Below are positions 1 through 8,664 of a stretch of 64,000 bases of DNA, piece after piece (the stretch's first letter is position 1; each line of letters opens with the position of its first letter). The notes under the pieces are model-generated. The model ran no database searches. It had not been told where the DNA came from and was given only the letters and a program-made list of their open reading frames with translations. The stretch is from Leifsonia sp. EB41 (GTDB lineage Bacteria > Actinomycetota > Actinomycetes > Actinomycetales > Microbacteriaceae): NCBI RefSeq assembly GCF_041262565.1, contig NZ_JBGCCJ010000001.1:4030001-4094000 (forward strand), in the 5' to 3' direction. The translations under genes and the position numbers were made by a program.

Positions 1-2
1 TG

Positions 3-722
3 TGCGAGAAGCCGCTGGCCACGACGGTGGAGGACGCCCAGGCGATGCTGGCGGCCGCCGAGCTGGCCGGCGTCACCCTGATGACGGCGTACCCGGTCCG
101 GTTCGCGCCCGCGTTCGCCGACCTCCTTCACCGCGTGCGCGGCGGCGCACTCGGGACGCTGCTGGCAGTGAAGGGGACGAACAACGGCAAGGTGCCCTCC
201 GACCGCGCCTGGTTCACCGATCCCGCGCTCGCGGGCGGCGGCGCACTGGTCGACCACGTCGTGCACTGCGCCGACCTGCTGGACGAGCTGCTCGGCGAGC
301 AGCCGGCGACCGTGCACGCGGTCGCCAACCGCATCCTGCACCCGGAGGCGTCCGTCGAGACCGGCGGCCTGGTGACCGCGGTGTACCCGAGCGGCGTGGT
401 GGCGACGATCGACTGCTCGTGGAGCGTCCCGGACGCCGCGCCGACCTGGGGCGGCCTGACGTTCCAGGTGACGGGCACGCGCGGCTCGGTCACGATCGCG
501 CCGTTCGCAGAGCACATCGGCGGCCAGACCGGCGACGGGCCGGTGTGGGTCCCGACAGGCGACGACCTGGACGCAGCCATGCTGGAGGAGTTCGTCAGCG
601 CTGTGCGGGAAGGGCGGCCGGCGGTCCCGGACGGTGGGGTCGGGCTGCGGACGCTGCAGGTCGTGGACGCGGCGAGGCGGTCCGCGGCTGGAGGTGGAGT
701 GGTGACCCGGCTCGCGTGTTGA
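3..722 (+). CDS. Gfo/Idh/MocA family oxidoreductase (3' part)
   Basis: The gene enters from outside the window; 239 residues are visible. It opens with CEKPLATT, the E-K-P motif that in this family follows the N-terminal Rossmann domain and contacts nicotinamide and substrate, so the NAD(P)-binding half lies upstream. Further on, GGALVDHVVHCADLLDEL matches the family's GG-x-x-x-D-x-x-x-H-x-x-D segment with the usual catalytic histidine. The remainder fits the C-terminal alpha/beta substrate domain. Expected role: NAD(P)-dependent oxidation or reduction of a sugar, inositol or related polyol in the cytoplasm; the substrate cannot be told. It is followed four bases after the stop by a long palindrome and then by a convergent gene. 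Family call firm, substrate unknown. Confidence 0.85.
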   Translation, partial: CEKPLATTVEDAQAMLAAAELAGVTLMTAYPVRFAPAFADLLHRVRGGALGTLLAVKGTNNGKVPSDRAWFTDPALAGGGALVDHVVHCADLLDELLGEQPATVHAVANRILHPEASVETGGLVTAVYPSGVVATIDCSWSVPDAAPTWGGLTFQVTGTRGSVTIAPFAEHIGGQTGDGPVWVPTGDDLDAAMLEEFVSAVREGRPAVPDGGVGLRTLQVVDAARRSAAGGGVVTRLAC

Positions 723-725
723 TGA

Positions 726-784
726 TCGAGGGGCACGTAAACGCCCCTAAAACCGCGTTTTAGGGGCGTTTACGCGCCCCTCGA
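726..784. terminator. Long palindrome (family member 1), likely bidirectional terminator
   Basis: Two 28-base arms (726-753 and 757-784) pair with one mismatch around the loop CGC. The outer arm reads TCGAGGGGCACGT, the inner arm AAACGCCCCTAAAAC. It begins 4 bases after the stop at 722 and ends 12 bases before the stop of the convergent gene at 796, which suits a terminator serving both. There is no classic T-tract, but the stem centre is A/T rich. Related copies lie at 13102-13158 and 49845-49901; 37228-37284 shares only the outer arm. Confidence 0.75.
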
Positions 785-795
785 CGAGCGCGGCC

Positions 796-1638
796 TCATC
801 GATCCCGCGCGATCACCGAGAAGTCCATCCCGCCGTGCCCCGCGTCGATCGCGCGCTGCAGCTCGGCCGCGACGAGCGCGACGGCCGGCAGCGGCACGTC
901 CGCGGTCGCGAGCATGAGGCGGGCGTCCTTGGCGAGGGCGTCGGCGGTGAACTGCGCGTCGTCGTAGTCTCCTGCGGTCACGAGCGGGCCCTTCATGGCG
1001 GCGAGCGGGGCGATCGCGGTCAGGGAGAGTGTGGCGAGCACCTCGTCGTCGGTGAGGCCGGCGGCGCGGCCGAGGCGCAGTGACTCCGATAGCGCCTCCA
1101 TCGAGATGGCGAGCGCGAGGTTGGCCACCAGCTTCGCCGCCGTCGCCGCCGCCGGCGTGCCGAAGGTGCGCAGTTTCTCCTGGTCGGCCCAGAGGCCCAC
1201 GACGCGCTTCGCCTCGCGTGCCGCGTCGTGCTCGCCGCCGACCAGCACCGCGAGCGCTCCGGCTCGGGCGGGGGCGAGCGAGCCGACGACGGGGGAGGCC
1301 ACGTAGCGGATGCCGAGGACGGCGGCGCGGGCGGCGAACTCCGTCGCCTCGGCGGGGGAGACCGTCGTCACGTCGATCCAGAGCGTGCCGGGGCGCCACG
1401 GGAGGTCCGGGTCCAGCAGCGTCTCGCGCACGGCCTCCGGCCCGAACAGCACGCTCACGACCGTGCCCGCCGCGGCGACCGCCTCTGCGGCCGATCCGGC
1501 GACGTGGGCGCCGCGGCGGCCGATCGTCCGGGCCGGCTCGGGTGAGCGGTTCCAGACGGTCACGGTGTGGCCGGCGTCGATGAGGTGGGGGACGAGCTCG
1601 CGGCCCATCCGGCCGAGCCCGAGGAATGCGATGTCCAT
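796..1638 (-). CDS. NAD(P)-dependent beta-hydroxyacid dehydrogenase (3-hydroxyisobutyrate dehydrogenase-like)
   Basis: A 280-residue protein starting MDIAFLGLGRMG, which is the GxGxMG dinucleotide motif of the 6-phosphogluconate/3-hydroxyisobutyrate dehydrogenase family at the very N terminus. The substrate-binding loop appears as SPVVGSLAPARAG, and the presumed catalytic lysine sits in AATAAKLVANLAL, followed by the all-helical C-terminal domain. Length is normal for the family. I chose the ATG at 1638 because GGAGAG lies about 9 bases upstream; a GTG at 1653 is possible but overlaps that ribosome-binding site. It converges on the Gfo/Idh/MocA gene with the palindrome between them. Likely oxidises a small beta-hydroxy acid; the substrate is unknown. 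Confidence 0.85.
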   Translation of the reverse strand: MDIAFLGLGRMGRELVPHLIDAGHTVTVWNRSPEPARTIGRRGAHVAGSAAEAVAAAGTVVSVLFGPEAVRETLLDPDLPWRPGTLWIDVTTVSPAEATEFAARAAVLGIRYVASPVVGSLAPARAGALAVLVGGEHDAAREAKRVVGLWADQEKLRTFGTPAAATAAKLVANLALAISMEALSESLRLGRAAGLTDDEVLATLSLTAIAPLAAMKGPLVTAGDYDDAQFTADALAKDARLMLATADVPLPAVALVAAELQRAIDAGHGGMDFSVIARDR

Positions 1639-1693
1639 AGCGCCACTCTCCACCGCCGGCCGCGCGGACGGAAGCCGGAGCGCCGATCACACC

Positions 1694-2950
1694 TCACACC
1701 TCCGGCAGCCGCGCCCGTTGCCTGGACAGGAACTCGCGTTCGCTGTCGTTCGCGCACAGGCGCACCGCCTCGTCGTATTCGGCCGCGGCCTCCTCCGGCC
1801 GTCCCGACCGGCGCAGCAGCCCGGCGCGGATGCCGTGCAGCAGATAGAACGACCCCAGCTCCTCGCGCAGCGGCTCGATCGCCGTCAGCGCCGGCCCGGG
1901 TCCGACGGCCTCCGCCACCGCGACCGCACGGTTGAGGGCGACGACGGGGGAGGGCTGCACCCGCAGGAGCTGGTCGTAGAGGGCGACGATCTGCCGCCAG
2001 TCGGTGTCCTCGGCGCGCGCGGCGTCGTCATGCACCGCCTGGATCGCCGCCTGGAGCTGGTACGGTCCGGGCCGTCCCGCGACGAGGCAGCGACGCACGA
2101 TCGCGTGGCCCTCGGCGATCAGCGCGGCCTCCCAGCGGCCGCGGTCCTGGTCGGGGAGGGCGACCATCGACCCGTCGCGATCCAGGCGGGCGGGACGGCG
2201 GGCGTCGACGAGCAGCAGCAGGGCGAGCAGCCCCTGGGCCTCGGGCTCGTCGGGAAGCAGCGCCGTCAGGAGGCGCGCGAGCCGGATCGCCTCGCCGCAC
2301 AGCTCCTCGCGCACCAGCCGGTCGCCCGCGGTCGCGGTGTACCCCTCGCTGAAGATCAGGTAGACGACGGCGAGCACCGAGCCGAGCCGTTCCGGGAGGT
2401 CGGCGGCGGCCGGGACCCGGTAGGGGATCCTGGCGTCCCTGATCTTCGCCTTCGCGCGCGAGATGCGCTGGGCGAGCGTGGCCTCCGGCACCAGGAACGC
2501 CCGGGCGATCTCGGCGGTGCTGAGCCCGCCGAGCAGCCGCAGCGTCAGCGCCACCCTGGCGTTCGGCGCGAGCGCAGGGTGGCAGCAGGTGAAGATGAGC
2601 CGGAGGCGGTCGTCGGTGATCGCGCTGGTGTCGGCGGCCTCCACCGTGGAGGCCAGCGCGAGCAGCGTCGTCGCCTCCGCCTCCCGCTCCCGGCCGACCG
2701 CCTCCCGGCGCAGTCGGTCGATCGCGCGGCGGCGGGCGGTGGTGATGAGCCACCCCGCCGGCGCAGGCGGAAGGCCGTCGACCGGCCAGCGCGCGACGGC
2801 GACGGCGAAGGCCTCCTGCACGGCGTCCTCCGCGCGGTCCAGGTCGCCGAGGGAGCGGTAGAGCACGGAGACGGCGCGGCCGTACTCCTCGCGGAAGATC
2901 GAGTCGATCGCTCCGGAGGAGACGGCCGCGCCATCCTGGTCGCGGCTCAC
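1694..2950 (-). CDS. ECF RNA polymerase sigma factor with long C-terminal extension (DUF6596 type)
   Basis: A 418-residue protein. Region 2 includes [16 protein letters not shown] near residue 45, and region 4 contains the helix-turn-helix [21 protein letters not shown] helical extension of more than 200 residues follows, as in ECF factors of the DUF6596 type, which lack a conventional anti-sigma factor. Start GTG at 2950 is set by a four-base GTGA overlap with the stop of the preceding YCII gene, so the two are translated together. The DGPF/YCII partner plus extended sigma factor is a known genomic pairing; the signal it senses is generally not known. A paralogous pair occurs at 37384-39005. 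Coding up to 3307 in this frame is an artefact of the YCII gene. Confidence 0.9.
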   Translation of the reverse strand: MSRDQDGAAVSSGAIDSIFREEYGRAVSVLYRSLGDLDRAEDAVQEAFAVAVARWPVDGLPPAPAGWLITTARRRAIDRLRREAVGREREAEATTLLALASTVEAADTSAITDDRLRLIFTCCHPALAPNARVALTLRLLGGLSTAEIARAFLVPEATLAQRISRAKAKIRDARIPYRVPAAADLPERLGSVLAVVYLIFSEGYTATAGDRLVREELCGEAIRLARLLTALLPDEPEAQGLLALLLLVDARRPARLDRDGSMVALPDQDRGRWEAALIAEGHAIVRRCLVAGRPGPYQLQAAIQAVHDDAARAEDTDWRQIVALYDQLLRVQPSPVVALNRAVAVAEAVGPGPALTAIEPLREELGSFYLLHGIRAGLLRRSGRPEEAAAEYDEAVRLCANDSEREFLSRQRARLPEV

Positions 2951-3285
2951 GCGAACGGCCGCACCTCGATCGGCAGCGTGGTCGCGACGGCGAGCCGCCT
3001 GCCCCACTCGAGGGCGGCGTCCAGGTCGGGCACGTCGACGATGGTGAAGCCGCCGAGGTGCTCCTTGCCCTCCGCGAACGGGCCGTCGGTGACCATCACC
3101 TCCGCGCCGGCCGGCCGCAGCACGGTCGCCGACTGCGGCGGCAGGAGGCCGTTGGAGAACACCCAGGCGCCGGCCGCGCGCATCTCGGTGTTGAGCGCGT
3201 CGAGGTCCTCGCCGATCGCGGCGAGGACCTCCGGCTCCGGGACGGGCCCGTCGGGCTGGTAGACGCTGAGCAGGTACTGGGACAT
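2947..3285 (-). CDS. YCII (DGPF) domain protein, partner of ECF sigma factor
   Basis: A 112-residue protein starting [11 protein letters not shown] with the signature [15 protein letters not shown], the DGPF motif that names the domain. The fold is a small ferredoxin-like alpha/beta dimer. The start ATG at 3285 has a good GAGGAAGG ribosome-binding site. Its stop overlaps the GTG of the sigma-factor gene by four bases. Such proteins nearly always sit beside ECF sigma factors with a C-terminal extension and are thought to modulate them, but the mechanism is not established. A short spacer of 55 bases separates it from the glycan operon upstream on the same strand, so read-through from that operon is possible. 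Confidence 0.88.
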   Translation of the reverse strand: MSQYLLSVYQPDGPVPEPEVLAAIGEDLDALNTEMRAAGAWVFSNGLLPPQSATVLRPAGAEVMVTDGPFAEGKEHLGGFTIVDVPDLDAALEWGRRLAVATTLPIEVRPFA

Positions 3286-3340
3286 GATCGTGATTCCTTC
3301 CTCTCACCGTCCATACGAACGGGAGGACGTCATCTCGACA

Positions 3341-4414
3341 TCATGTCGCGGAAGTCGCCACCCGCTCCAGCTTCGCGACGCCGATCTTCGAGTCCGCCAT
3401 CCCGTAGAAGACCCAGTCGACGCCGTCCACGCGCTCGATCGCGGTGGGGAACACGACGTTCGGCACGATGCCGCTGCGCTCCTCCTCGGTCTCGGCGCTC
3501 AGCAGCGGCTCCTCCGTCCGCCGGATCACCCGCCATGGCTCGTCGGCGTCGAGGATCATCGCGCCGGCCGAGTAGTTGACGTGCTTCTGCTGGTCGACAC
3601 CGCGCTCCAGCCGCCCGGTGACGCCGTGGTGGAGCAGCAGCCAGCCCTCCGGCACCCGCACGGGGGCCGGTCCTGCGCCGATCTTCAGCTCCTCGAACGG
3701 GAACTCCGGACCGGCGAGGAAGCGGTTGTGCCGCCACCGGGTCAGCTCGCCGAGGTCGTCGCGGGCGGCGGCCAGCGGGATGAACGCAATCCAGATGCTC
3801 GGGCGCTTCTCGTCCAGCCCGGTCGGCGGATGCGCACCCTCGCCGTCCCTGACCTCGCCGAGGTCCCACACCGGCCGGTGCAGCACGGCCAGGCTCTCCA
3901 CGCCGTCCGGCCCGGTGACCGGCTCGGGGAAGAACACCGTGTCCTTGTTGTGGAACAGCGCCAGGTCGACGCCCAGCTCGTCGTCGTACTCGAAGGTGAC
4001 CGGGCCGAGCCGCTGCCACGACCGCAGGTCGGCCGAGACGGCGACGGCGGTGCGCGGGCCGAGCGGGCCGTACGCGACATAGGTCATCACGTGGAGGCCG
4101 AGGGCCGGCACGAACGTCGTGCGCGGGTCCTCCACGCCGGAGTTGCGCCGGCCGCGCTCGAAGTCGCGGTCGGGCGCCAGCACGACGCCCTCCCGCTCGA
4201 CGCCGACAGGCACGCCGCCCTCGACGACCACGCGGGCGAGGCCGACCCGGGACACGTTGCCGTCGGCGACCAGCCGGGGCAGGAGGTACAGCTCGCCGTC
4301 GGCGTCGCGGCCGGACGCGGGGTTCAGCACGCCCTCCGCCTCCAGCGGCTCGCCGGGGTCGGGAGTCATCACCACGCCGGAGCGGGAAAGACGGTACGGG
4401 AAGGGCTCAGTCAC
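3341..4414 (-). CDS. GH130 family glycosidase/phosphorylase (mannoside phosphorylase-like)
   Basis: A 357-residue five-bladed beta-propeller protein. The segment RRNSGVEDPRTTFV carries the E-D-P-R signature typical of GH130 (mannosyl-glucose and mannooligosaccharide phosphorylases or beta-mannosidases), and FEYDDELGVDLALFHNKDTVF and YSAGAMILD segments are also typical. The start GTG at 4414 overlaps the stop of the upstream gene by four bases (GTGA). It is the last gene of the glycan operon. Expected role: cytoplasmic phosphorolysis or hydrolysis of an imported manno-oligosaccharide; phosphorylase versus hydrolase, and the exact linkage, cannot be read from sequence alone. Family call firm, specificity uncertain. 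Confidence 0.85.
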   Translation of the reverse strand: MTEPFPYRLSRSGVVMTPDPGEPLEAEGVLNPASGRDADGELYLLPRLVADGNVSRVGLARVVVEGGVPVGVEREGVVLAPDRDFERGRRNSGVEDPRTTFVPALGLHVMTYVAYGPLGPRTAVAVSADLRSWQRLGPVTFEYDDELGVDLALFHNKDTVFFPEPVTGPDGVESLAVLHRPVWDLGEVRDGEGAHPPTGLDEKRPSIWIAFIPLAAARDDLGELTRWRHNRFLAGPEFPFEELKIGAGPAPVRVPEGWLLLHHGVTGRLERGVDQQKHVNYSAGAMILDADEPWRVIRRTEEPLLSAETEEERSGIVPNVVFPTAIERVDGVDWVFYGMADSKIGVAKLERVATSAT

Positions 4415-5421
4415 TTCGTGACCTCCTTGTAGACATAGAGTTCGCGCTCTCCGCGGGGAGCGTCCCAGCCTTGCGCGAACGACCAGCGGCCGTCCACCTT
4501 CTGCAGGCCGCCCCAGGCGAGGGAGCCTCCGCGGTGGAGGCCGAGCTGTGTGAAGGGGGCGTCGACTGAATAGTTCGCCTGGGCGGCGGAGAAGTCGCCG
4601 TTCTCGTCGGCGTAGAAGAAATCCAGCACGAGGTCGTCCCCGCGCACCACGGCGCAGGCGACCTCGAACAGGCTGCCGGGCAGCGAGGACAGGTCGAGGT
4701 ACGGCTGCTCGGCGAAGGTCCAGGAGACCAGATCGTCGGAGTGGCCGATCATCGGCCGCCCGCCGCAGCCCTCGGAGAGGAACATCAGGTACTCGCCGCC
4801 GATCCGCACGGCTCGGCCATGCTCGTCGCGAGGCACGACGGCGCCCTTCGCCCAGTCCTGGGAGACCTCGAGCGGGACGACCAGCCCGATCTTCTCCCAC
4901 GACACCAGGTCGTCGGAGACCATCCCCATGATGTCGACCGCGATCTCGCCCGCCTCGGTACGCCGGTTGGCGTTATAGAAGAGCACGTAGCGGCCTTCGA
5001 CCTCGTAGACCTTGGGGTCCTCGCAGCCGAGCGGCTCGTTGGGCAGCGTCGGGTAGACGATCGGGTTGGCGGGGTCGTCGTGCCACACCCCGTCGCGGAG
5101 GACGGCATGGCCGATCCGGCTCGCCAGCGACTCCATCCGCGGCGAGGCCCGGTAGAAGAGGTGCAGTTCTCCGTCGCGCTCGATCATCGACGGGTTGAAG
5201 ATCGCGCTGCTCGTCCAGCCGACGCCGGTGGGGTCGTCCCACTGGCCGTCGAGCCGGAAGGTCAGCGACGGGTCCCGCTGGAACGGGCCGATCGCCCAGT
5301 CCGGCGGGTCGATGTAGTTCGCCGAGAAGTGGTCGGTCGAGATGTGGTCGGTGAGGGCGTTGGCGTGACCCAGCGCCTCCTCATAGCTGAGGCGGAGGGC
5401 GTCGGTGTATGCGGCGTCCAC
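4411..5421 (-). CDS. Beta-propeller glycoside hydrolase/phosphorylase, GH130/GH43-like
   Basis: A 336-residue protein with repeated propeller blades: FNPSMIERDGELHLFYRAS, then GCEDPKVYEVEGRYVLFYNA with the E-D-P motif, then GEYLMFLSEG and DLVSWTFAEQ. The E-D-P pattern again points to GH130, though GH32/43-type propellers look similar and a GH43-like annotation is possible. It has no signal peptide, so it acts in the cytoplasm. It is coupled to the next GH130-type gene by a GTGA overlap and starts 28 bases after the MalG-like permease. Having two different propeller enzymes side by side suggests a two-step breakdown of one imported oligosaccharide; this is inference. Confidence 0.75.
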   Translation of the reverse strand: MDAAYTDALRLSYEEALGHANALTDHISTDHFSANYIDPPDWAIGPFQRDPSLTFRLDGQWDDPTGVGWTSSAIFNPSMIERDGELHLFYRASPRMESLASRIGHAVLRDGVWHDDPANPIVYPTLPNEPLGCEDPKVYEVEGRYVLFYNANRRTEAGEIAVDIMGMVSDDLVSWEKIGLVVPLEVSQDWAKGAVVPRDEHGRAVRIGGEYLMFLSEGCGGRPMIGHSDDLVSWTFAEQPYLDLSSLPGSLFEVACAVVRGDDLVLDFFYADENGDFSAAQANYSVDAPFTQLGLHRGGSLAWGGLQKVDGRWSFAQGWDAPRGERELYVYKEVTK

Positions 5422-5449
5422 GGTTCTCCTTGCGTTCGGTGCGGGTGGC

Positions 5450-6379
5450 TCAGCCCTTGACGGACGAGCCGATGTCGGTGGAGGTGAAGTAGCGCTGGAA
5501 GATGATGAACAGCACGACGACGGGTGCGGCCAGGACGACCGCTCCGGCGAGGATCGCCCCGTACGGGTTGGCCGTGGAGGCCGCGACCGTGCTGATGTAG
5601 TTCGCCAGCGAGACGGCCAGCGGCTGCAGGCTCGCCTCCTTCGTGATCAGGAACGGCCAGAGGAACTCGTTCCACGGGCCGATGAAGGTCAGCAGCAGCA
5701 CGGTCACCAGAGCCGGTCGCACCAGCGGGAGGGCGACCCGCCAGAGCAGCGTGAACTCCCCGGCGCCGTCCACGCGGGCGGCGTCGAACAGCTCGCGCGG
5801 CAACTGCAGGAAGTACTGCCGGAAGATCAGCACCGCCGCCGAGTTGATGGCGTACGGCAGGATCATCCCCAGGTAGTTGTCGCCCAGCCCGTAGTTGCGT
5901 GCGATGAGCACGTACAGCGGGATCATCAGGAGCTGGAACGGGATGGTCTGCACCAGCAGCGCCAGCGCGAAGGTCACCCCGCGCCCCCGCCAGTGCAGGA
6001 TCGACAGCGCGTACCCGGCGAGCACCCCGAACACGACGGTGCACAGCAGCACGCCGCCGGTGAAGATGCCCGAGTTGATCAGGCCCTGCACGAGGTTGAT
6101 CCGGGAGTCGATCGCTGCGTAGTTGTGCAGCGTGATGTTCGCCGGATTGGGGAACGCCCCCGCGACGGTCGTGTCGGGCGACGCCTGCAGCGACCCGATC
6201 AGCATGTAGTAGAAGGGGAACAGGAAGGCGAAGGCGCCGATCGTCAGGACGATCCCGCGAAGGATCGCCTGCGGGCGGCTCAGCCGCGCGGCGGCGGCCA
6301 TGTCGCGGCGACGGCGCTTCCTGGGGGCGCGCGGAGTCTGCGGCGCCGGTTCGGCGCCTGTCGGCTTGAGGGTGGTCAT
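5450..6379 (-). CDS. Carbohydrate ABC transporter permease, MalG-like
   Basis: A 309-residue membrane protein with six predicted helices after a basic N-terminal stretch. The cytoplasmic EAA loop appears as LFDAARVDGAGEFTLLWRVA, the site that contacts the ATPase, and the C terminus ends with the usual MalG-type RYFTSTDIGSSVKG. The start ATG at 6379 overlaps the stop of the preceding permease (ATGA). It forms the import channel with that permease for the solute captured by the lipoprotein at 7338-8642. No ATPase is encoded in the operon, so a shared MsiK-type ATPase elsewhere is likely, as is usual for actinobacterial CUT1 importers. Confidence 0.93.
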   Translation of the reverse strand: MTTLKPTGAEPAPQTPRAPRKRRRRDMAAAARLSRPQAILRGIVLTIGAFAFLFPFYYMLIGSLQASPDTTVAGAFPNPANITLHNYAAIDSRINLVQGLINSGIFTGGVLLCTVVFGVLAGYALSILHWRGRGVTFALALLVQTIPFQLLMIPLYVLIARNYGLGDNYLGMILPYAINSAAVLIFRQYFLQLPRELFDAARVDGAGEFTLLWRVALPLVRPALVTVLLLTFIGPWNEFLWPFLITKEASLQPLAVSLANYISTVAASTANPYGAILAGAVVLAAPVVVLFIIFQRYFTSTDIGSSVKG

Positions 6380-7335
6380 GACTCTCGTCCTCCCGCGAAT
6401 CGGTTCTGCAGCCAGGCGATGATCAGCACCAGGATCACGAGCACGACGCCGATCGCTGAGGCGTAGCCCGGGTGACCCTGCTGGATGCCCTGCTGGTAGA
6501 TGAGGAGCACCGGGGAGGTCGAGTGGCCGTCCGGCCCGCCGCCTCCCGTGAGGAGGTACGGCTCGGTGAACATGTTGGCGCCGGTGATGGTGGCGAGCAG
6601 CAGCACGAGCACGGTCGCGGGCCGCACGCCGGGCACGGTGACGGAGAAGAACTGCCGCACCCTCCCCGCGCCGTCGGTGGCCGCCGACTCGTACAGCTCG
6701 CGCGGCACGTTCTGCAGCGCGGCGAGGTACAGCAGGATGTAGAGGCCGAGCTGCTTCCAGGTCACGTAGATCGCGATGGTCGGCATGGCCAGCACGGGGT
6801 TGATGAACCACGACGGGTTCGGGGCGAGCGGGCCGAGGATCTGGTTCACCAGCCCGGAGCCGTTGAACAGGAACAGCCAGACGCCGATGATCGCGACGCT
6901 CGCCGTGACGTACGGCACGTAGTAGCTCACCCGCAGGAACGTGCGGAACCGGGTGATGCCGTTGAGCCCGCTCGCGAGCACCAGCGACAGCACGACCGTC
7001 AGCGGCACGTTGATGATCAGGAAGATCCCGACGTTGGCGAACGACTGCAGCACGGCCGGGTCGGTGAAGGCCTGGATGTAGTTCTGGAACCCGACGAAGG
7101 GCTGGGTGACCTGGGCGCCTGGAGCCGCGAAGAAGTAGTCGAAGAACGACATGTAGACCGCGTAGATCAGCGGGTAGGCGAAGATCACCAGGACGAAGAT
7201 CAGGTACGGCGCAGCGAACAGCCAGCCGAGGGGGTTGGTGCCGAGGATGCGCTGCAGCAGCGGCTTGCGTCGCCGCGGGGCCGCCCCGGCGGCGGGCGTG
7301 GTGCCCGCCGCCGGGGGTGCGGAGAGGGTGCTCAT
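6376..7335 (-). CDS. Carbohydrate ABC transporter permease, MalF-like
   Basis: A 319-residue membrane protein with about six helices and the EAA loop ELYESAATDGAGRVRQF. The N terminus is proline/alanine rich and then basic before the first helix (GWLFAAPYLIFVLVIFAYPL). It starts two bases after the stop of the solute-binding protein and overlaps the MalG-like gene by four bases, so all three are coupled. It pairs with the MalG-like subunit as a CUT1-type sugar importer. The lack of a nearby ATPase gene is expected for this class in actinobacteria. Confidence 0.93.
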   Translation of the reverse strand: MSTLSAPPAAGTTPAAGAAPRRRKPLLQRILGTNPLGWLFAAPYLIFVLVIFAYPLIYAVYMSFFDYFFAAPGAQVTQPFVGFQNYIQAFTDPAVLQSFANVGIFLIINVPLTVVLSLVLASGLNGITRFRTFLRVSYYVPYVTASVAIIGVWLFLFNGSGLVNQILGPLAPNPSWFINPVLAMPTIAIYVTWKQLGLYILLYLAALQNVPRELYESAATDGAGRVRQFFSVTVPGVRPATVLVLLLATITGANMFTEPYLLTGGGGPDGHSTSPVLLIYQQGIQQGHPGYASAIGVVLVILVLIIAWLQNRFAGGRES

Positions 7336-7337
7336 GA

Positions 7338-8642
7338 TTACTTCTGAGCCTGGAGCTGGTCGATCTTCTGCGATGCGGCCTTGAAGGCGTCCTCCACCGT
7401 GCCGGTGCCGTTGATCACCGACTTGGAGTACGCGTCGCGCAGGGCCTGGAGCTGGGCGATCGTGTTGACGCCCGTGGGGTCGTCAGCGGTGCGCTCGCTC
7501 TGGGCGCCGAACTCCTTGTACGCCGGGTGCGAGTCGAAGTAGCTCGCGTACACGCTGGACACGTTGGAGCGGATCGGCATCTGGCCGGTGACGTTCAGCA
7601 GCTTGCCGTCCTGGTCCTTCGAGGTGGCGTACTTGATGACGTCCCAGGCCGTTCCCTGGTTCTTGCACGAGGTGTACATGCCGATGTTCTTGGCGTCGGG
7701 GAAGGTGTAGGTCTGGTCGGCCGACTTGCCGTCCTTGGTCGGGACGGGCACGGAGCCCCACTGGATCTTGTTGTAGACCGCGATCGCCCACGGTCCGACG
7801 ATGGCCATCGCGGACTTGCCGTCGGCGAAGGCGTCACCCTGGTACTGCTCCTTGCCGGCGAGGCCGTCGGCGTAGATGCTCTTCCAGAAGTTGGCGACGT
7901 CGATGGAGTCCTGGCTGGTGATGTTCGACTTGCCGTTCTCGATGAACGTCTTGCCGCCGGTCTGCGCGGCCAGCAGGGGCAGGTAGTCGAAGTTCGGCTG
8001 GAAGAACTCGCTGGTCGGCGCCGGGTAGATCGCGTACGGCGCTGCGCCGGACGACTTGATCTTCTGGGCGGCGGCGATGAACTTGTCGTAGGTCGACAGG
8101 TCGGGGCTGTTCGGGTCGATGCCGGCCTTCTGGAAGATGGCCTTGTTGTAGAAGATCATCACCGGGTTCTGCTTCCACGGCATCTGGAAGAAGTCGCCGT
8201 TCGGGGACTTGTACTGGTCGGCGGTCGCGCCGCTGCGGCCCTGGATGTACGAGTTGCCGTCGGAGAACTTCGACAGGTCGACCAGGCCGCCCTGCTTCTC
8301 CCACTGTCCGGTCGCGGCGGGCAGGTTGTTGAACACGAGGCAGGGGGTGGTGCCGGCGGTGATGGCGGCGCCGATGACCTCTTCCGTGCTCTTTCCGGCC
8401 GGGACCTCCTGGGCCTTGATCTGCTCCTTGGGGTGCGAGGAGTTCCAGGAGGAGACCATGGACTTGCCCCACTGCACCTCCTGCGGGTTGTTGGAGTACC
8501 AGATGGTGATCGGGCCGTGCGCCTTCATGGCGTCGGTCTGGCCGCCTCCGCTGCTGGAGCCGCACGCGGCCAGGGTGCCGGCGACGAGGCCGGCGCTGAT
8601 GACGGCGACCGCGAGTCGGCGGCCGGTGATGCGTTTACGCAT
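7338..8642 (-). CDS. ABC transporter sugar-binding lipoprotein
   Basis: A 434-residue extracytoplasmic solute-binding protein of family 1. The N terminus MRKRITGRR is followed by a hydrophobic helix and the lipobox LVAGTLAAC, so it is anchored to the outer face of the membrane. The mature region has the two-lobe fold with ITIWYSNNPQE, MPWKQNPVMIFYNKAIF and AMAIVGPWAI, all usual in maltose/oligosaccharide binders. The ATG at 8642 has a GAAAGAG site; longer in-frame extensions upstream run into the LacI gene and are not likely. It captures the oligosaccharide released outside the cell for the two permeases downstream. The ligand is not known; mannan-derived sugars are the inference from the GH130 enzymes. 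Confidence 0.93.
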   Translation of the reverse strand: MRKRITGRRLAVAVISAGLVAGTLAACGSSSGGGQTDAMKAHGPITIWYSNNPQEVQWGKSMVSSWNSSHPKEQIKAQEVPAGKSTEEVIGAAITAGTTPCLVFNNLPAATGQWEKQGGLVDLSKFSDGNSYIQGRSGATADQYKSPNGDFFQMPWKQNPVMIFYNKAIFQKAGIDPNSPDLSTYDKFIAAAQKIKSSGAAPYAIYPAPTSEFFQPNFDYLPLLAAQTGGKTFIENGKSNITSQDSIDVANFWKSIYADGLAGKEQYQGDAFADGKSAMAIVGPWAIAVYNKIQWGSVPVPTKDGKSADQTYTFPDAKNIGMYTSCKNQGTAWDVIKYATSKDQDGKLLNVTGQMPIRSNVSSVYASYFDSHPAYKEFGAQSERTADDPTGVNTIAQLQALRDAYSKSVINGTGTVEDAFKAASQKIDQLQAQK

Positions 8643-8664
8643 GTTCTGTGCTCTTTCTATGATT

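Noticed and set aside
1694-3307. A 537-residue fused sigma factor
   Set aside because: The first ~118 codons are in the wrong frame over the YCII gene; the real sigma gene begins at the GTGA overlap at 2950.
3336-3348. Palindrome CGACATCATGTCG at the end of the GH130 gene
   Set aside because: Short, overlaps a coding end, has no related copy that I can see and no promoter elements around it.
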